From Chitinophaga niabensis (GTDB lineage Bacteria; Bacteroidota; Bacteroidia; Chitinophagales; Chitinophagaceae), in the NCBI RefSeq assembly GCF_039545795.1, contig NZ_CP154260.1, positions 997,001 through 1,061,000 on the forward strand: a DNA stretch of 64,000 nucleotides. Direction: 5' to 3'. The number at the start of each line of letters is the position of its first letter. Positions within the stretch are counted from its first letter, which is position 1. The notes below the pieces were generated by a model. The model was not told where the DNA came from. It did no database searches and saw nothing but the letters and a program-made list of their open reading frames with translations. Both the position numbers and the translations under genes were made by a program. This document shows positions 1 through 10,300 of the stretch, piece after piece.

Positions 1-1
1 G

Positions 2-3000
2 CTGATGAACCTGTTTGGTGTAAGCGCCAACCTGATGAGCTTAGGGGCTATCGACTTTGGTTTGATCGTGGATGGTGCAGTGATCATTGTGGAAGCAACC
101 ATGCATCACCTGGGTTTAAGGAAAAGCCAGGAGCGGCTGACGCAGGCGGAAATGGACCAGGAGGTATTTGTATCTGCTTCTAAGATACGTAACAGCGCAG
201 CTTTCGGAGAGATCATTATTTTAATTGTGTACATCCCCATACTTTCTCTTGTAGGTATTGAAGGAAAGATGTTCCGGCCCATGGCGCAAACGGTAGGTTT
301 TGCCATCCTGGGAGCATTGATCCTGTCTCTCACGTACATCCCTATGATGTCTGCTTTATTTCTTCCGAAGAAGCTCTCCAACAAAAGAACCATCGCGGAT
401 AAGATGATGGACTTCTTTCAGCGATTATATGCACCCATTATTCATGGTGCTATCAGGATGAAGTATTGGGTAACAGGCGCAGCAGTAATTGTAATGGTGA
501 TCACGCTGATCGTGTTTAACAGGATGGGGGGAGAATTTATTCCCCAGCTGCAGGAAGGCGATTATGCGCTCCATTGCATATTGCCGCAGGGAACTTCTTT
601 ATCCCAAAGTATTGAAACCTCTATGATGGCGAGCCGTATCCTCAGAACTTTTCCGGAAGTGGAAATGGTGGTGGGTAAAACCGGCGGGGCGGAAGTACCA
701 ACAGATCCTATGCCTCCTGAAGCATCGGACCTGATCGTTACGCTGAAGCCAAGAAAGGAATGGACCACTACCAAAAGTTATACAGAACTGGCCAATAAGA
801 TGTTGGAAAAACTGGAAGTGATCCCGGGTGTTTTCTTTGAAGCATCCCAGCCTATACAAATGCGTTTCAATGAATTGATGACAGGGGTAAGGCAGGATGT
901 TGCCGTGAAAGTGTTTGGAGAGAATATTGATACACTGGCTGCGTTAGCACCAAAAGTAGCGGCTGTTATCCAATCCGTGAAAGGAGCTACAGCACCGCAG
1001 ATTGAACGTACAAGTGGTCTTCCTCAAATTACCATTCAATATGACCGTGCAAGGATAGCGGGATACGGTTTGAACATACAGGATATTAATACCACTGTAA
1101 GCACAGCCTTTGCAGGAAAGACAGCAAGCAGGGTGTTTGAAAATGAAAGACAGTTTGACCTGGTAGTGAGATTGGATAGTGCCAACCGTGCTTCCATAGA
1201 AGATGTGGGTAATCTTTACATTGCCCTGCCGGATGGTGTGCAGGTTCCACTGAATCAGTTAGCCACCGTATCTATTAAAGAGGGGCCGGCACAGATCAGT
1301 CGTGAAGATGGCAGACGCCGGATTGTAGTGGGCTTTAATGTGAAAGACCGGGATGTGGAAAGCGTAGTGAAGGAGATCCAGGAGAAACTGACTGCTGCGA
1401 AGATCCTGCCAACCGGGTATTACTATACTTACGGTGGAACTTTTGAGAACCTGCAGGAAGCATCGGCAAGACTGAGCATTGCAGTGCCCGTATCACTGGC
1501 ATTGATCTTTGTATTGCTCTTCTTCACATTTGGTTCTGTTAAGGAAGCTGCTTTGATCTTTACTGCCATTCCCATGAGTGCCATTGGCGGCGTATTTGCT
1601 TTACTGCTTCGCGGGATGCCCTTTAGCATATCAGCAGGCGTAGGGTTCATTGCTTTGTTTGGGGTAGCGGTATTGAACGGCATTGTGCTGATCAGCACCT
1701 TTAATCAATTAGAAAAAGAAGGCATGCAGGATGTGGTGCAGCGGGTGATAGAAGGAACAAAGATCAGGTTGCGGCCGGTACTCATGACGGCTACGGTAGC
1801 TTCCTTCGGATTCTTTCCCATGGCCATTTCAACGGGAGCAGGGGCTGAAGTGCAGAAACCTTTGGCTACCGTAGTGATCGGCGGATTACTGACGGCTACT
1901 TTCCTCACCCTGGTAGTGCTGCCATTATTGTATATCATATTTAACCCGAAGATCAAAATGAAAGGAGCCATGGTAGCCGCGCTCTTATTCATCATTCCAT
2001 CTGCCCAGGCACAAAGGAAAACGATCGATGAAACACTAGCTGCGGCAAAAGGAAATCTGCAATACAGCATTAATAAAGAGCAGATCAATAAAGGACGCCT
2101 GCAAACAAAGTCGGCCGGCATGCTTCCTAAAACAGGCATCTTTGCGGAGAATGAAGATCTCCGGCCCAGTGATAAACAGGGCATCCTGAAGATAGGTGTT
2201 TCGCAAAGTGTTGCCTGGCCCGGTTTATACAATGCGCAGAAAGACCTGTATGCAGAACAGTTAAAGTACTACCAAACAAATACAACAGCAATTGATGCGG
2301 AGATCAAAAGGGATGTGCGCAGTGTGTATTACCAGCTGTGGTATCTGCAGGATAAGGTATTGTTATTCCAGCGGCTGGATAGTATTTATACATCGCTGCA
2401 TGCCGCGGCTAAACTGAAAGTTAAAACAGGGGATAGCCCGGGATTGGATAGCATTGCTGCCAGTGTGCGTATGCAGGAGCTGGAGGCTTTCCTGCAACAA
2501 ACAGGGAATGATATGAAGATCCAGCAGCAGTTGCTGATGCAGTTGATGAACAGTTCTGAAAGCACCTTACCGGTATTGCAGCCTTTGGAGAAATTGCCTT
2601 TTGTTTTAAGTGGTTCAGACAGCCTGCATCCTGTTATTGGTTTGCAACAACAGAATATAGCTATTGCGAATGCAGGGGTAAGGGTTGTTAAGAATGAAAA
2701 CAGGCCGGAGTTTTCGGGACGTTTCTTCAGTCAGCGTTTATATGGATTGAGTGATCCGTTCACAGGATTCTCTGTTAGTGCTGCCTTTCCTTTATTTGGA
2801 GCCGGCGCTTACCGCAATAAAGTAAAAACGGCGAAAGCAGAAGTAGCGATGCAGCAGAAGCAGTATGAATATGGTATGCAGTCTTTTCATACACAAAGGA
2901 TCCAGGCACAGCAGGAGGCAGAGAAGAACAACAGCCTGCTGCGGTTCTATGAAACGGTGGGGCTGAAACAGGCGAATGAGATCATCAAAGCGGCAACACT

Positions 3001-3142
3001 GGCTTACAGGGCCGGGGAGATCAGTTTTGCAGAACTATCCCAGTTCCTCACACAGGCCATCGATATCCAGCGAAATTACCTGGAGAACCTCAATGCTTAT
3101 AACCAATCCATTATTGCGTACAATTATTTTATCAATCAGTAG
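2..3142 (+). CDS. czcA: CzcA-type RND metal efflux pump fused to a CzcC/TolC-like outer-membrane channel (5' end outside window)
   Basis: The first ~640 residues are the later part of an HME-type RND proton antiporter that moves divalent metal from periplasm or cytoplasm toward the outside. The TM4 carboxylates of CzcA are present with the right spacing (Asp17, Asp23 and Glu30, counted from the Met at base 5); CusA-type Cu/Ag pumps lack this set, so Zn/Co/Cd is likelier. From residue ~652 (Met codon at 1958) the same frame enters a hydrophobic stretch ending in SAQAQ, like a signal peptide, followed by ~375 residues of outer-membrane-factor type (alpha-helical, Gln/Ala-rich, LAYRAGEISFAELSQF near the end). 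No stop separates the halves, so pump and channel appear to be one polypeptide. The N-terminal third of the pump lies upstream of base 1. CzcB follows after 3 nt. The family is clear; the metal is inferred. Confidence 0.9.
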   Translation: MMNLFGVSANLMSLGAIDFGLIVDGAVIIVEATMHHLGLRKSQERLTQAEMDQEVFVSASKIRNSAAFGEIIILIVYIPILSLVGIEGKMFRPMAQTVGFAILGALILSLTYIPMMSALFLPKKLSNKRTIADKMMDFFQRLYAPIIHGAIRMKYWVTGAAVIVMVITLIVFNRMGGEFIPQLQEGDYALHCILPQGTSLSQSIETSMMASRILRTFPEVEMVVGKTGGAEVPTDPMPPEASDLIVTLKPRKEWTTTKSYTELANKMLEKLEVIPGVFFEASQPIQMRFNELMTGVRQDVAVKVFGENIDTLAALAPKVAAVIQSVKGATAPQIERTSGLPQITIQYDRARIAGYGLNIQDINTTVSTAFAGKTASRVFENERQFDLVVRLDSANRASIEDVGNLYIALPDGVQVPLNQLATVSIKEGPAQISREDGRRRIVVGFNVKDRDVESVVKEIQEKLTAAKILPTGYYYTYGGTFENLQEASARLSIAVPVSLALIFVLLFFTFGSVKEAALIFTAIPMSAIGGVFALLLRGMPFSISAGVGFIALFGVAVLNGIVLISTFNQLEKEGMQDVVQRVIEGTKIRLRPVLMTATVASFGFFPMAISTGAGAEVQKPLATVVIGGLLTATFLTLVVLPLLYIIFNPKIKMKGAMVAALLFIIPSAQAQRKTIDETLAAAKGNLQYSINKEQINKGRLQTKSAGMLPKTGIFAENEDLRPSDKQGILKIGVSQSVAWPGLYNAQKDLYAEQLKYYQTNTTAIDAEIKRDVRSVYYQLWYLQDKVLLFQRLDSIYTSLHAAAKLKVKTGDSPGLDSIAASVRMQELEAFLQQTGNDMKIQQQLLMQLMNSSESTLPVLQPLEKLPFVLSGSDSLHPVIGLQQQNIAIANAGVRVVKNENRPEFSGRFFSQRLYGLSDPFTGFSVSAAFPLFGAGAYRNKVKTAKAEVAMQQKQYEYGMQSFHTQRIQAQQEAEKNNSLLRFYETVGLKQANEIIKAATLAYRAGEISFAELSQFLTQAIDIQRNYLENLNAYNQSIIAYNYFINQ

Positions 3143-3145
3143 ACC

Positions 3146-4312
3146 ATGAAGTATTTCATCATCATCATTATAGCTATTTTTTTAACTGCCTGCGGGAGTG
3201 TTGAAAAAAAACAACCGGAGGAAAAAGAAGAACATGCGCATCCGAAGGAAGAGGGTAATACGGCCACACTTACCGAAGAGCAAATGAAAAGCATCGGCAT
3301 TGAACTGGGCAGTATTGAGAAGAAACAATTGACAGCTTCACTGCGTGCCAATGGGATACTAAAAGTACCGAATCAGAACAAAGCCAGTATTAATTCCGTT
3401 TATAATGGAGTAGTTAAGACTTTACTGGTGCAAACGGGGAGCCCTGTTACCAAAGGGCAGGTGATTGCAACGATCTCTAACCCGCAGTTTATACAGGTGC
3501 AGGAGGAATACATGGGTATCAATGCAAAGATCCGGCATGCGGAACAGGAGTATAACCGGCAGAAAGAATTGAACGAAGGGAATGCCGGTGCGCTGAAAAA
3601 CCTGCAGGCCGCGGAAACAGAACTGAGAACGGTGCAGGCAAGAAGGGCCGGATTGAAACAGCAGATAGAGCTGATGGGCATTAATCCTTCTTCACTGGCT
3701 AATGGGAAACTGTTCTCTGTTATTTCATTGAGAAGTCCTATTGACGGCGTGGTAAGCCAGGTGTCTGTTAACCTGGGCAGTTATGTGGATGTGAGTACCC
3801 TGGTAGCAGAGATCGTTGATAACAGCCAGTTGCATCTCGACCTGTTTGTGTATGAGAAGGATCTGCCGAAGTTAAAGAAGAACCAGGTGATCCATTTTAC
3901 ACTCACCAACAATCCGGGCAGAGAGTATGATGCAGAGATATTCTCCCTGGGATCATCTTTTGAAGGAGAGAGCAAAGCAGTGAGCGTACATGCCATGGTG
4001 AAAGGGAATAAATCAGGGTTGATAGATGGAATGGGCATCACGGCATTGATCAGCCTGGAGAAGGCGGTAGTGCCTGCTGTACCCACAGATGCTTTGATCA
4101 ATGCACAGGGGCAGGATTATATTTTTATCGTTCGTGGTAAAGATGATCATGGTATGGACTTTGAAAGGATCCCGGTTGCAAAAGGTACCACAGATGTAGG
4201 TTATACAGAGATAACACCATTGAAAGATATTCCCGCCGATGCGAAGGTAGTCGTGAAAGGCGCTTTCTTCATCTTGGCGAAACAAACTAATTCAGGCGAA
4301 CATGCACATTAA
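3146..4312 (+). CDS. czcB: CzcB-like periplasmic adaptor (membrane fusion) lipoprotein of RND metal efflux
   Basis: This 388-residue protein starts with a lipoprotein signal (Lys2, a run of Ile, lipobox LTAC with Cys at residue 16), so it should be anchored in a membrane facing the periplasm. The rest has membrane-fusion-protein order: a barrel-sandwich half (VKTLLVQTGSPVTKGQVIATI), an alpha-helical hairpin (residues ~110-170, Glu/Gln-rich), the second lipoyl half (LRSPIDGVVSQVSVNLGSYV) and beta-barrel/proximal domains. A His/Glu-rich patch after the lipobox and a C-terminal EHAH could bind metal. It would couple the inner-membrane pump to the channel moiety fused to that pump. It lies 3 nt after the pump gene and 2 nt before the P-type ATPase gene, clearly one operon. 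Confidence 0.92.
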   Translation: MKYFIIIIIAIFLTACGSVEKKQPEEKEEHAHPKEEGNTATLTEEQMKSIGIELGSIEKKQLTASLRANGILKVPNQNKASINSVYNGVVKTLLVQTGSPVTKGQVIATISNPQFIQVQEEYMGINAKIRHAEQEYNRQKELNEGNAGALKNLQAAETELRTVQARRAGLKQQIELMGINPSSLANGKLFSVISLRSPIDGVVSQVSVNLGSYVDVSTLVAEIVDNSQLHLDLFVYEKDLPKLKKNQVIHFTLTNNPGREYDAEIFSLGSSFEGESKAVSVHAMVKGNKSGLIDGMGITALISLEKAVVPAVPTDALINAQGQDYIFIVRGKDDHGMDFERIPVAKGTTDVGYTEITPLKDIPADAKVVVKGAFFILAKQTNSGEHAH

Positions 4313-4314
4313 TT

Positions 4315-6777
4315 ATGGAAAAGATTAAAATAGACCTTGATCTGCTGCTGCCGGAAATCCCTGATGAGAGGGATGCCTGCGTGCAGCGCATCATCAGCAT
4401 GATGCAAAATCATAAGGGGATTGCAAAAGCACATCTGTTACCCGGTAATGGAAAAGATGAAGCGAAACTTTGTTTCCATTTTGATCCTGATCAGATATCG
4501 TTGGAGCAGATACAAACATATGCCCGGGAAGCAGGCGCTGCTATCACTAAACAGTATGGCCACCTGATGGTGGAAGTGGAAAAGATCAGGGAGATGATGG
4601 TGGCTGGTGTTGTGGAAGGGCAGTTGAAGAAAGTGCCGGCATTGGTGGATGTATCTGTATCTGCCACAGGGAATATCCGCATTGAGTATGATCAGACCCT
4701 GATGGATAAAGAGGGCGTGTTGAAGGAGGTCCGGCAACAGGGTTTGAAGGTAAAGGAAGTGAAGGTGGGAGTTGGAGGAGGAGATGGACATGGAGGTGAA
4801 CATCAACATGGAGATGTACGTACACATGGAGGTGCGCGCGAACATAAGCATGCTCATTCGCACGATCATTCTGAATCACACGATCACGGTGATGGCCATG
4901 ACCATGATCATAACCACGGAAACAGCAATGCCCCGGCCTGGAAAAGTTACCTACCTGCCATCATCAGTTTCACCATGCTGATAGCAGGTATCATAGCAGA
5001 CAATTACACTACCTTCCCCGGATGGGCGAGACTGATCTGGTACGGCATTGCATACATCCCGGTTGGTGTACCCGTTGCCGTTACAGGATTTAAGTTACTG
5101 ATGAAGGGAGACATCTTCACTGAATTCATCCTGATGACGATCGCTACACTGGGGGCCTTTTACATAGGTGAATATCCTGAAGGCGTAGCCGTGATGCTTT
5201 TTTATACAGTAGGCGAGTTATTCCAGGATGCTGCTGTGAACCGTGCTAAAAGAAGTATTAAAGCATTGCTGGATATCCGTCCGGATACGGCGATGGTATT
5301 AGTGAACGGTACTTATAAGGAAGTAGCGCCCACAGATGTGAAAGTAGGTGATACCATACAGGTGAGAGCTGGTGAAAGAGTTCCCCTGGATGGAGAAATG
5401 CTGAGTGAAGGCAGTGCATTTAATACAGCCGCACTTACAGGAGAAAGTAAACCTTCCACCATCCGCAAAGGAGAAACAGCATTGGCTGGTATGATCAACC
5501 AGGAGAAAGTAATAGAACTGAAAGTGACCAAACTGTTCAACGACAGTTCACTGGCACGCATATTAACCCTGGTGCAGGAAGCTACCACCCGCAAAGCAAG
5601 AACAGAACAGTTCATTCGCCGTTTTGCACGCATCTATACGCCCATCGTGGTTTTCCTTGCCATAGGTATTGCATTGCTGCCGTATTTCTTTGTAGCCAAC
5701 TATGTATTCAACGACTGGTTGTACCGCTCACTGATCTTCCTCGTGATCTCCTGTCCCTGTGCCCTGGTGATTTCCATTCCGCTGGGTTATTTTGGTGGGA
5801 TAGGGGCTGCGTCCCGGAAGGGCATCCTCTTCAAAGGATCTAATTACCTGGACCTTATGACGAAGATCACCAGCGTGATCATGGATAAAACCGGCACACT
5901 TACAAAAGGTGTATTTAAAGTGCAGGAAGTAAAAAGCTATGACCTGCCGGAAGAAGAATGGCTCCCGCTTGCAGCAGCATTGGAAAGTAAATCCACGCAT
6001 CCTGTGGCACAGGCCATTGTAGCACATGTTAAAATGAATAACATCGCTATAGAAGACCTGGAAGAGATCAGCGGACATGGATTAAAAGGAAAAGCAGGCG
6101 GAAGAACAGTACTGGCCGGTAATGTGAAACTGCTGGAGAAAATGAATATCCCGGTAAGAGAAGAACTCCGCAGTATTACAGACACCATTGTTGCAGTAGC
6201 GGTAGATGGAAAACTCGCGGGATATGTAACCATCGCAGATGAAATGAAGAAGGACAGCAAAGAAGCGATCAATGCGCTGCATGGCATGAATATCAAAACC
6301 ACCATGCTCAGTGGTGATAAACAATCAGTTGTAGATAAGGTGGCGACGTACCTGGGGATCGATCATGCATATGGCGATCTACTTCCTGAGAATAAAGTAG
6401 AAAAGGTGGAGCAGGCAAAAAAAGATACCGGTGCCATCATTGCCTTTGTAGGAGATGGTATTAATGATGCACCGGTGCTAGCCTTAAGTGATGTAGGTAT
6501 TGCCATGGGAGGCCTGGGAAGTGATGCCGCCATTGAAACCGCAGATGTGATCATTCAAACAGACCAGCCCTCTAAGATTGCTACAGCTATCGGCATCGGC
6601 AGGGCTACGAACAGGATCGTATGGCAGAACATTGCGCTGGCATTTGGTGTGAAAGCAATTGTACTGGTACTGGGGGCCGGAGGTTTGGCTACCATGTGGG
6701 AAGCGGTTTTTGCGGATGTGGGTGTTGCCCTGCTGGCTATTCTCAATGCGGTGAGGATCCAGCGGATGAAGTTTTAA
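4315..6777 (+). CDS. zntA: Heavy-metal P1B-type ATPase (ZntA/CadA type) with His-rich linker
   Basis: This 820-residue cation pump would export Zn/Cd/Pb-like ions across the inner membrane using ATP. Visible signatures are TGES in the actuator domain, the CPC metal site in the membrane (Cys480-Pro-Cys482), the phosphorylated Asp524 in DKTGTLT, and GDGINDAP near the hinge. The N-terminus looks like two HMA-fold modules (residues ~5-70 and ~80-145), but neither has the usual CxxC. Instead residues ~152-201 form a linker very rich in His and Asp, which probably takes over metal binding. It is the last gene of the czc-type operon: pump, adaptor and ATPase would handle periplasmic and cytoplasmic metal together. 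The gene ends 24 nt before a convergent gene; no hairpin terminator was seen in that gap. Confidence 0.93.
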   Translation: MEKIKIDLDLLLPEIPDERDACVQRIISMMQNHKGIAKAHLLPGNGKDEAKLCFHFDPDQISLEQIQTYAREAGAAITKQYGHLMVEVEKIREMMVAGVVEGQLKKVPALVDVSVSATGNIRIEYDQTLMDKEGVLKEVRQQGLKVKEVKVGVGGGDGHGGEHQHGDVRTHGGAREHKHAHSHDHSESHDHGDGHDHDHNHGNSNAPAWKSYLPAIISFTMLIAGIIADNYTTFPGWARLIWYGIAYIPVGVPVAVTGFKLLMKGDIFTEFILMTIATLGAFYIGEYPEGVAVMLFYTVGELFQDAAVNRAKRSIKALLDIRPDTAMVLVNGTYKEVAPTDVKVGDTIQVRAGERVPLDGEMLSEGSAFNTAALTGESKPSTIRKGETALAGMINQEKVIELKVTKLFNDSSLARILTLVQEATTRKARTEQFIRRFARIYTPIVVFLAIGIALLPYFFVANYVFNDWLYRSLIFLVISCPCALVISIPLGYFGGIGAASRKGILFKGSNYLDLMTKITSVIMDKTGTLTKGVFKVQEVKSYDLPEEEWLPLAAALESKSTHPVAQAIVAHVKMNNIAIEDLEEISGHGLKGKAGGRTVLAGNVKLLEKMNIPVREELRSITDTIVAVAVDGKLAGYVTIADEMKKDSKEAINALHGMNIKTTMLSGDKQSVVDKVATYLGIDHAYGDLLPENKVEKVEQAKKDTGAIIAFVGDGINDAPVLALSDVGIAMGGLGSDAAIETADVIIQTDQPSKIATAIGIGRATNRIVWQNIALAFGVKAIVLVLGAGGLATMWEAVFADVGVALLAILNAVRIQRMKF

Positions 6778-6801
6778 TTTTTAAGGGAAAAGGGACGACT
6801 C

Positions 6802-7233
6802 TTATGCTGTTGGTTCCTTGATAAAAGACAACATATGTTTTGCAATGGAAATGAACGAAGCCATATCACTCGGCTTGATAATGTAATCCAGGATCCCTAA
6901 TTCAAAACTAATAGATTTATGTACCGGAGAACTGGAAGTGCTCCACATTACTTTAGGTATCGACTGGTACCGCCTTTTCTGGTTCAATAGTTTAACTATC
7001 TCAACACCAGTGAGTTCAGGTAAATTGTAATCGAGGACAATCAATGCAGGCAACTCCTGGTCGGAAACACTGTCTAAATGTGTTATAAATTTCCGGCCAT
7101 TTGTAATACTGACGATATCCACATATGGGTCGACCTCCCTTACGGCATATTCCAACATTTCCTGATCATCCAGATCATCCTCGGCCAGAAAGATCGTTCT
7201 TCTAGTATGGCCTAAAAATTGTATATGTTCCAC
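6802..7233 (-). CDS. Single-domain response regulator (CheY-like receiver)
   Basis: This 143-residue protein is one receiver domain with no output domain. The acidic pair is in FLAEDDLDDQ, the phosphoacceptor Asp in LIVLDYNLPELTG, the Thr/Ser switch in WSTSSS and the Lys in YIIKPSD. The LDYNLPE form and the Asp-rich start match the Bacteroidota receivers that pair with hybrid or phytochrome-type kinases. Translation begins at a GTG, since no ATG precedes the receiver in frame. It is divergent from the giant hybrid kinase at 7390 across a 156-bp AT-rich gap, so a shared phosphorelay is plausible but unproven. It is convergent with the P-type ATPase gene. Confidence 0.88.
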   Translation of the reverse strand: MEHIQFLGHTRRTIFLAEDDLDDQEMLEYAVREVDPYVDIVSITNGRKFITHLDSVSDQELPALIVLDYNLPELTGVEIVKLLNQKRRYQSIPKVMWSTSSSPVHKSISFELGILDYIIKPSDMASFISIAKHMLSFIKEPTA

Positions 7234-7252
7234 TGTTGTTATGTTCGATACT

Positions 7253-7260
7253 CAAAAGTA
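7253..7260 (-). promoter_or_regulatory. Candidate Bacteroidota -7 box for the lone receiver gene
   Basis: On the minus strand this reads TACTTTTG, a match to TAnnTTTG. A TTTTG lies about 21 nt upstream. It would give a leader of about 13 nt before the GTG start at 7233. Motif match only. The rest of the divergent gap to 7390 is AT-rich, and I see no clear box for the kinase on the plus strand. Confidence 0.4.
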
Positions 7261-7389
7261 ATTATTGTACCGAATATCTTACAAAATATCATATGTAGTA
7301 TGTGAAAATAAATGAAGTATCGTGAATAAGTGATACTTAAAAATACTTTTCAATATTAATATGAGTTGATGTCAACTAATATCTAGCAA

Positions 7390-10300
7390 ATGGCCACCCG
7401 CAAAAGAACTGTTCAAACTTCTACAGCCAAAGGAGGAACTGTGGATAAAAATCCCCAATCCGCCACAAAGAAGTCCCAAAAACCGAATGAAATCTTTGTT
7501 GAGTCCTTACCTGATGAATTAAATTCCCGGGAATTATTACAGGTATTGTCTGAGATGAAAAGCGGCAATTTTACGGTCCGCATGCCGGTAGACAAAATAG
7601 GGCTAAGCGGAAAGATCTGTGATACCATCAATGAGATCATTTCCCTTAACGAAACCCTTGTGGAAGAACTGAACCTCGCGAGGAATACCATCGGAAAGGA
7701 AGGGAAACTGAATCACCGGGTGATGATGCCAAGAACGGCTAAAGGATCCTGGCATACAGCTGTAGGCTCCATCAATACGCTCATATCTGACCTTGTACAT
7801 CCTACCATTGAAATAGCTCACGTGATCAGTTCCGTGGCAAAGGGTAACCTTTCCCGGGAAATGACCTTGCAGATAGGAGACCACGTATTGCAGGGAGAAT
7901 TTGCACGGATCGCTACAGAGGTGAACGGGATGGTGAAACAGCTGAACCTCTTCTCCCGTGAGGTAACACGTGTGGCGCGGGAAGTGGGTTCCGAAGGAAA
8001 ACTGGGCGGCCAGGCAAAAGTAAAAGATGTGGCGGGTGTATGGAAAGACCTCACGGATTCTGTGAACCAGATGGCAGGTAACCTTACAGCACAGGTGCGG
8101 AACATTGCAGATGTAACAACAGCGGTGGCGAAGGGAGACCTTTCTAAAAAGATCACAGTGGATGTGCAGGGAGAGATCCTTGAACTGAAAGATACTATCA
8201 ATACCATGGTGGACCAGCTGAACTCCTTCTCTTCGGAAGTAACGCGCGTGGCGCGGGAAGTAGGTACAGATGGAAAACTGGGCGGCCAGGCAGAAGTAAA
8301 AGGGGTTGCCGGAACATGGAAAGACCTCACGGATTCCGTGAACCAGATGGCTTCCAACCTTACAGGCCAGGTGCGGAACATTGCGGAAGTAACAACCGCG
8401 GTGGCAAGAGGTGACCTTTCCCGTAAAATTACAGTGGACGTTAAAGGAGAGATCCTTGAACTGAAGAATACGATCAATACGATGGTGGACCAGCTGAACT
8501 CTTTCTCCGCAGAGGTAACACGTGTGGCAAGGGAAGTAGGTTCGGAAGGAAAACTGGGTGGCCAGGCCACCGTAAAAGGTGTGGGTGGTTTGTGGAAAGA
8601 CCTTACGGATTCCGTGAACCAGATGGCCTCCAATCTTACGGCACAGGTGCGGAACATTGCAGAGGTAACAACTGCGGTGGCATTGGGTGACCTCTCCCGT
8701 AAGATCACAGTGGACGTGCGGGGAGAGATCCTTGAACTGAAGAACACTATCAATACGATGGTGGACCAGCTGAACTCTTTTGCATCAGAAGTAACGCGTG
8801 TAGCCCTTGAGGTAGGTACGGAAGGTAAACTGGGAGGCCAGGCAAAAGTACAAGGTGTGGGAGGAACCTGGAAAGACCTCACGGATTCTGTGAACCAGAT
8901 GGGGTCCAACCTTACAGCACAGGTACGGAACATCGCAGAAGTAACCACGGCAGTGGCGAATGGCGACCTTTCCAAGAAGATCACGGTGGACGTTGCGGGA
9001 GAGATCCTTGAACTGAAGAAAACCATCAACACCATGGTGGACCAGCTGAACTCCTTTGCATCAGAGGTGACGCGTGTAGCCCTTGAGGTAGGTACAGAAG
9101 GAAAATTGGGCGGCCAGGCAAAAGTACAAGGTGTGGGCGGTACCTGGAAAGATCTCACGGAATCTGTGAACCAGATGGGTTCCAATCTTACGGCACAAGT
9201 GCGGAACATTGCAGAGGTAACTACTGCGGTGGCAAAAGGTGACCTCTCCCGTAAGATCACAGTGGATGTAAAAGGAGAGATCCTGGAATTGAAAGATACC
9301 ATCAACACCATGGTGGACCAGCTCAACTCATTCGGCTCGGAGGTATTTCGTGTAGCCCGTGAGGTGGGTTCTGAAGGTAAACTGGGTGGGCAGGCAGACG
9401 TACCCGGTGTGGAAGGATTATGGAAAGACTTAACAGACTCCGTAAATATCATGGCCTCCAATCTTACATCGCAGGTGCGTAACATCGCAGAGGTAACAAC
9501 CGCGGTGGCGAATGGAGACCTTTCCCGTAAAATTGAAGTGGATGTTAAAGGAGAGATCCTTGAACTGAAAAATACGATCAACACCATGGTGGAACAGCTG
9601 CGTGCTTTTGCATCAGAGGTAACCCGTGTGGCGCGTGAAGTAGGTACGGAAGGAAAACTGGGTGGTCAGGCAAACGTACCCGGAGTGGGCGGTACCTGGA
9701 AAGACCTTACGGATTCCGTGAACCAGATGGCGGGTAACCTTACGGCACAGGTTCGTAACATCGCAGACGTGGCCATTGCGGTGGCAAATGGAGACATGTC
9801 CAGGAAGATCACAGTGGACGTGCGCGGAGAGATCTTACAATTGAAAGAGACACTGAATACGATGGTGGACCAGTTGCGTGCATTTGCATCTGAAGTAACC
9901 CGTGTGGCGAGGGAAGTTGGTACAGATGGTAAACTGGGTGGCCAGGCATTTGTACCCGGTGTGGCAGGAACCTGGAAAGACCTTACGGACTCTGTGAACC
10001 AGATGACGGGTAACCTTACCTCACAGGTACGTAACATCGCAGAGGTAACAAAAGCGGTGGCATCGGGAGACTTGTCTAAAAAAGTAACGATCGATGTAAA
10101 AGGTGAGATCTTTGATCTGAAGAATACGATCAATACGATGGTGGACCAGTTGAACTCTTTTGCCTATGAAGTAACCCGTGTGGCGCGTGAAGTAGGAACG
10201 GAAGGTAAACTGGGTGGCCAGGCAGAAGTACAGGGTGTGGGTGGTACCTGGAAAGACCTTACGGATTCCGTGAACATGATGGCGTCCAACCTTACTAACC

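Noticed and set aside
7818-9587. A 589-codon open frame antisense to the HAMP array, plus further long antisense frames to 10799
   Set aside because: The 276-bp sense repeat lacks stops on the opposite strand in register, so the open frame is repeated passively. Its product is a periodic Ser/Thr/Pro/Arg sequence with no family look.
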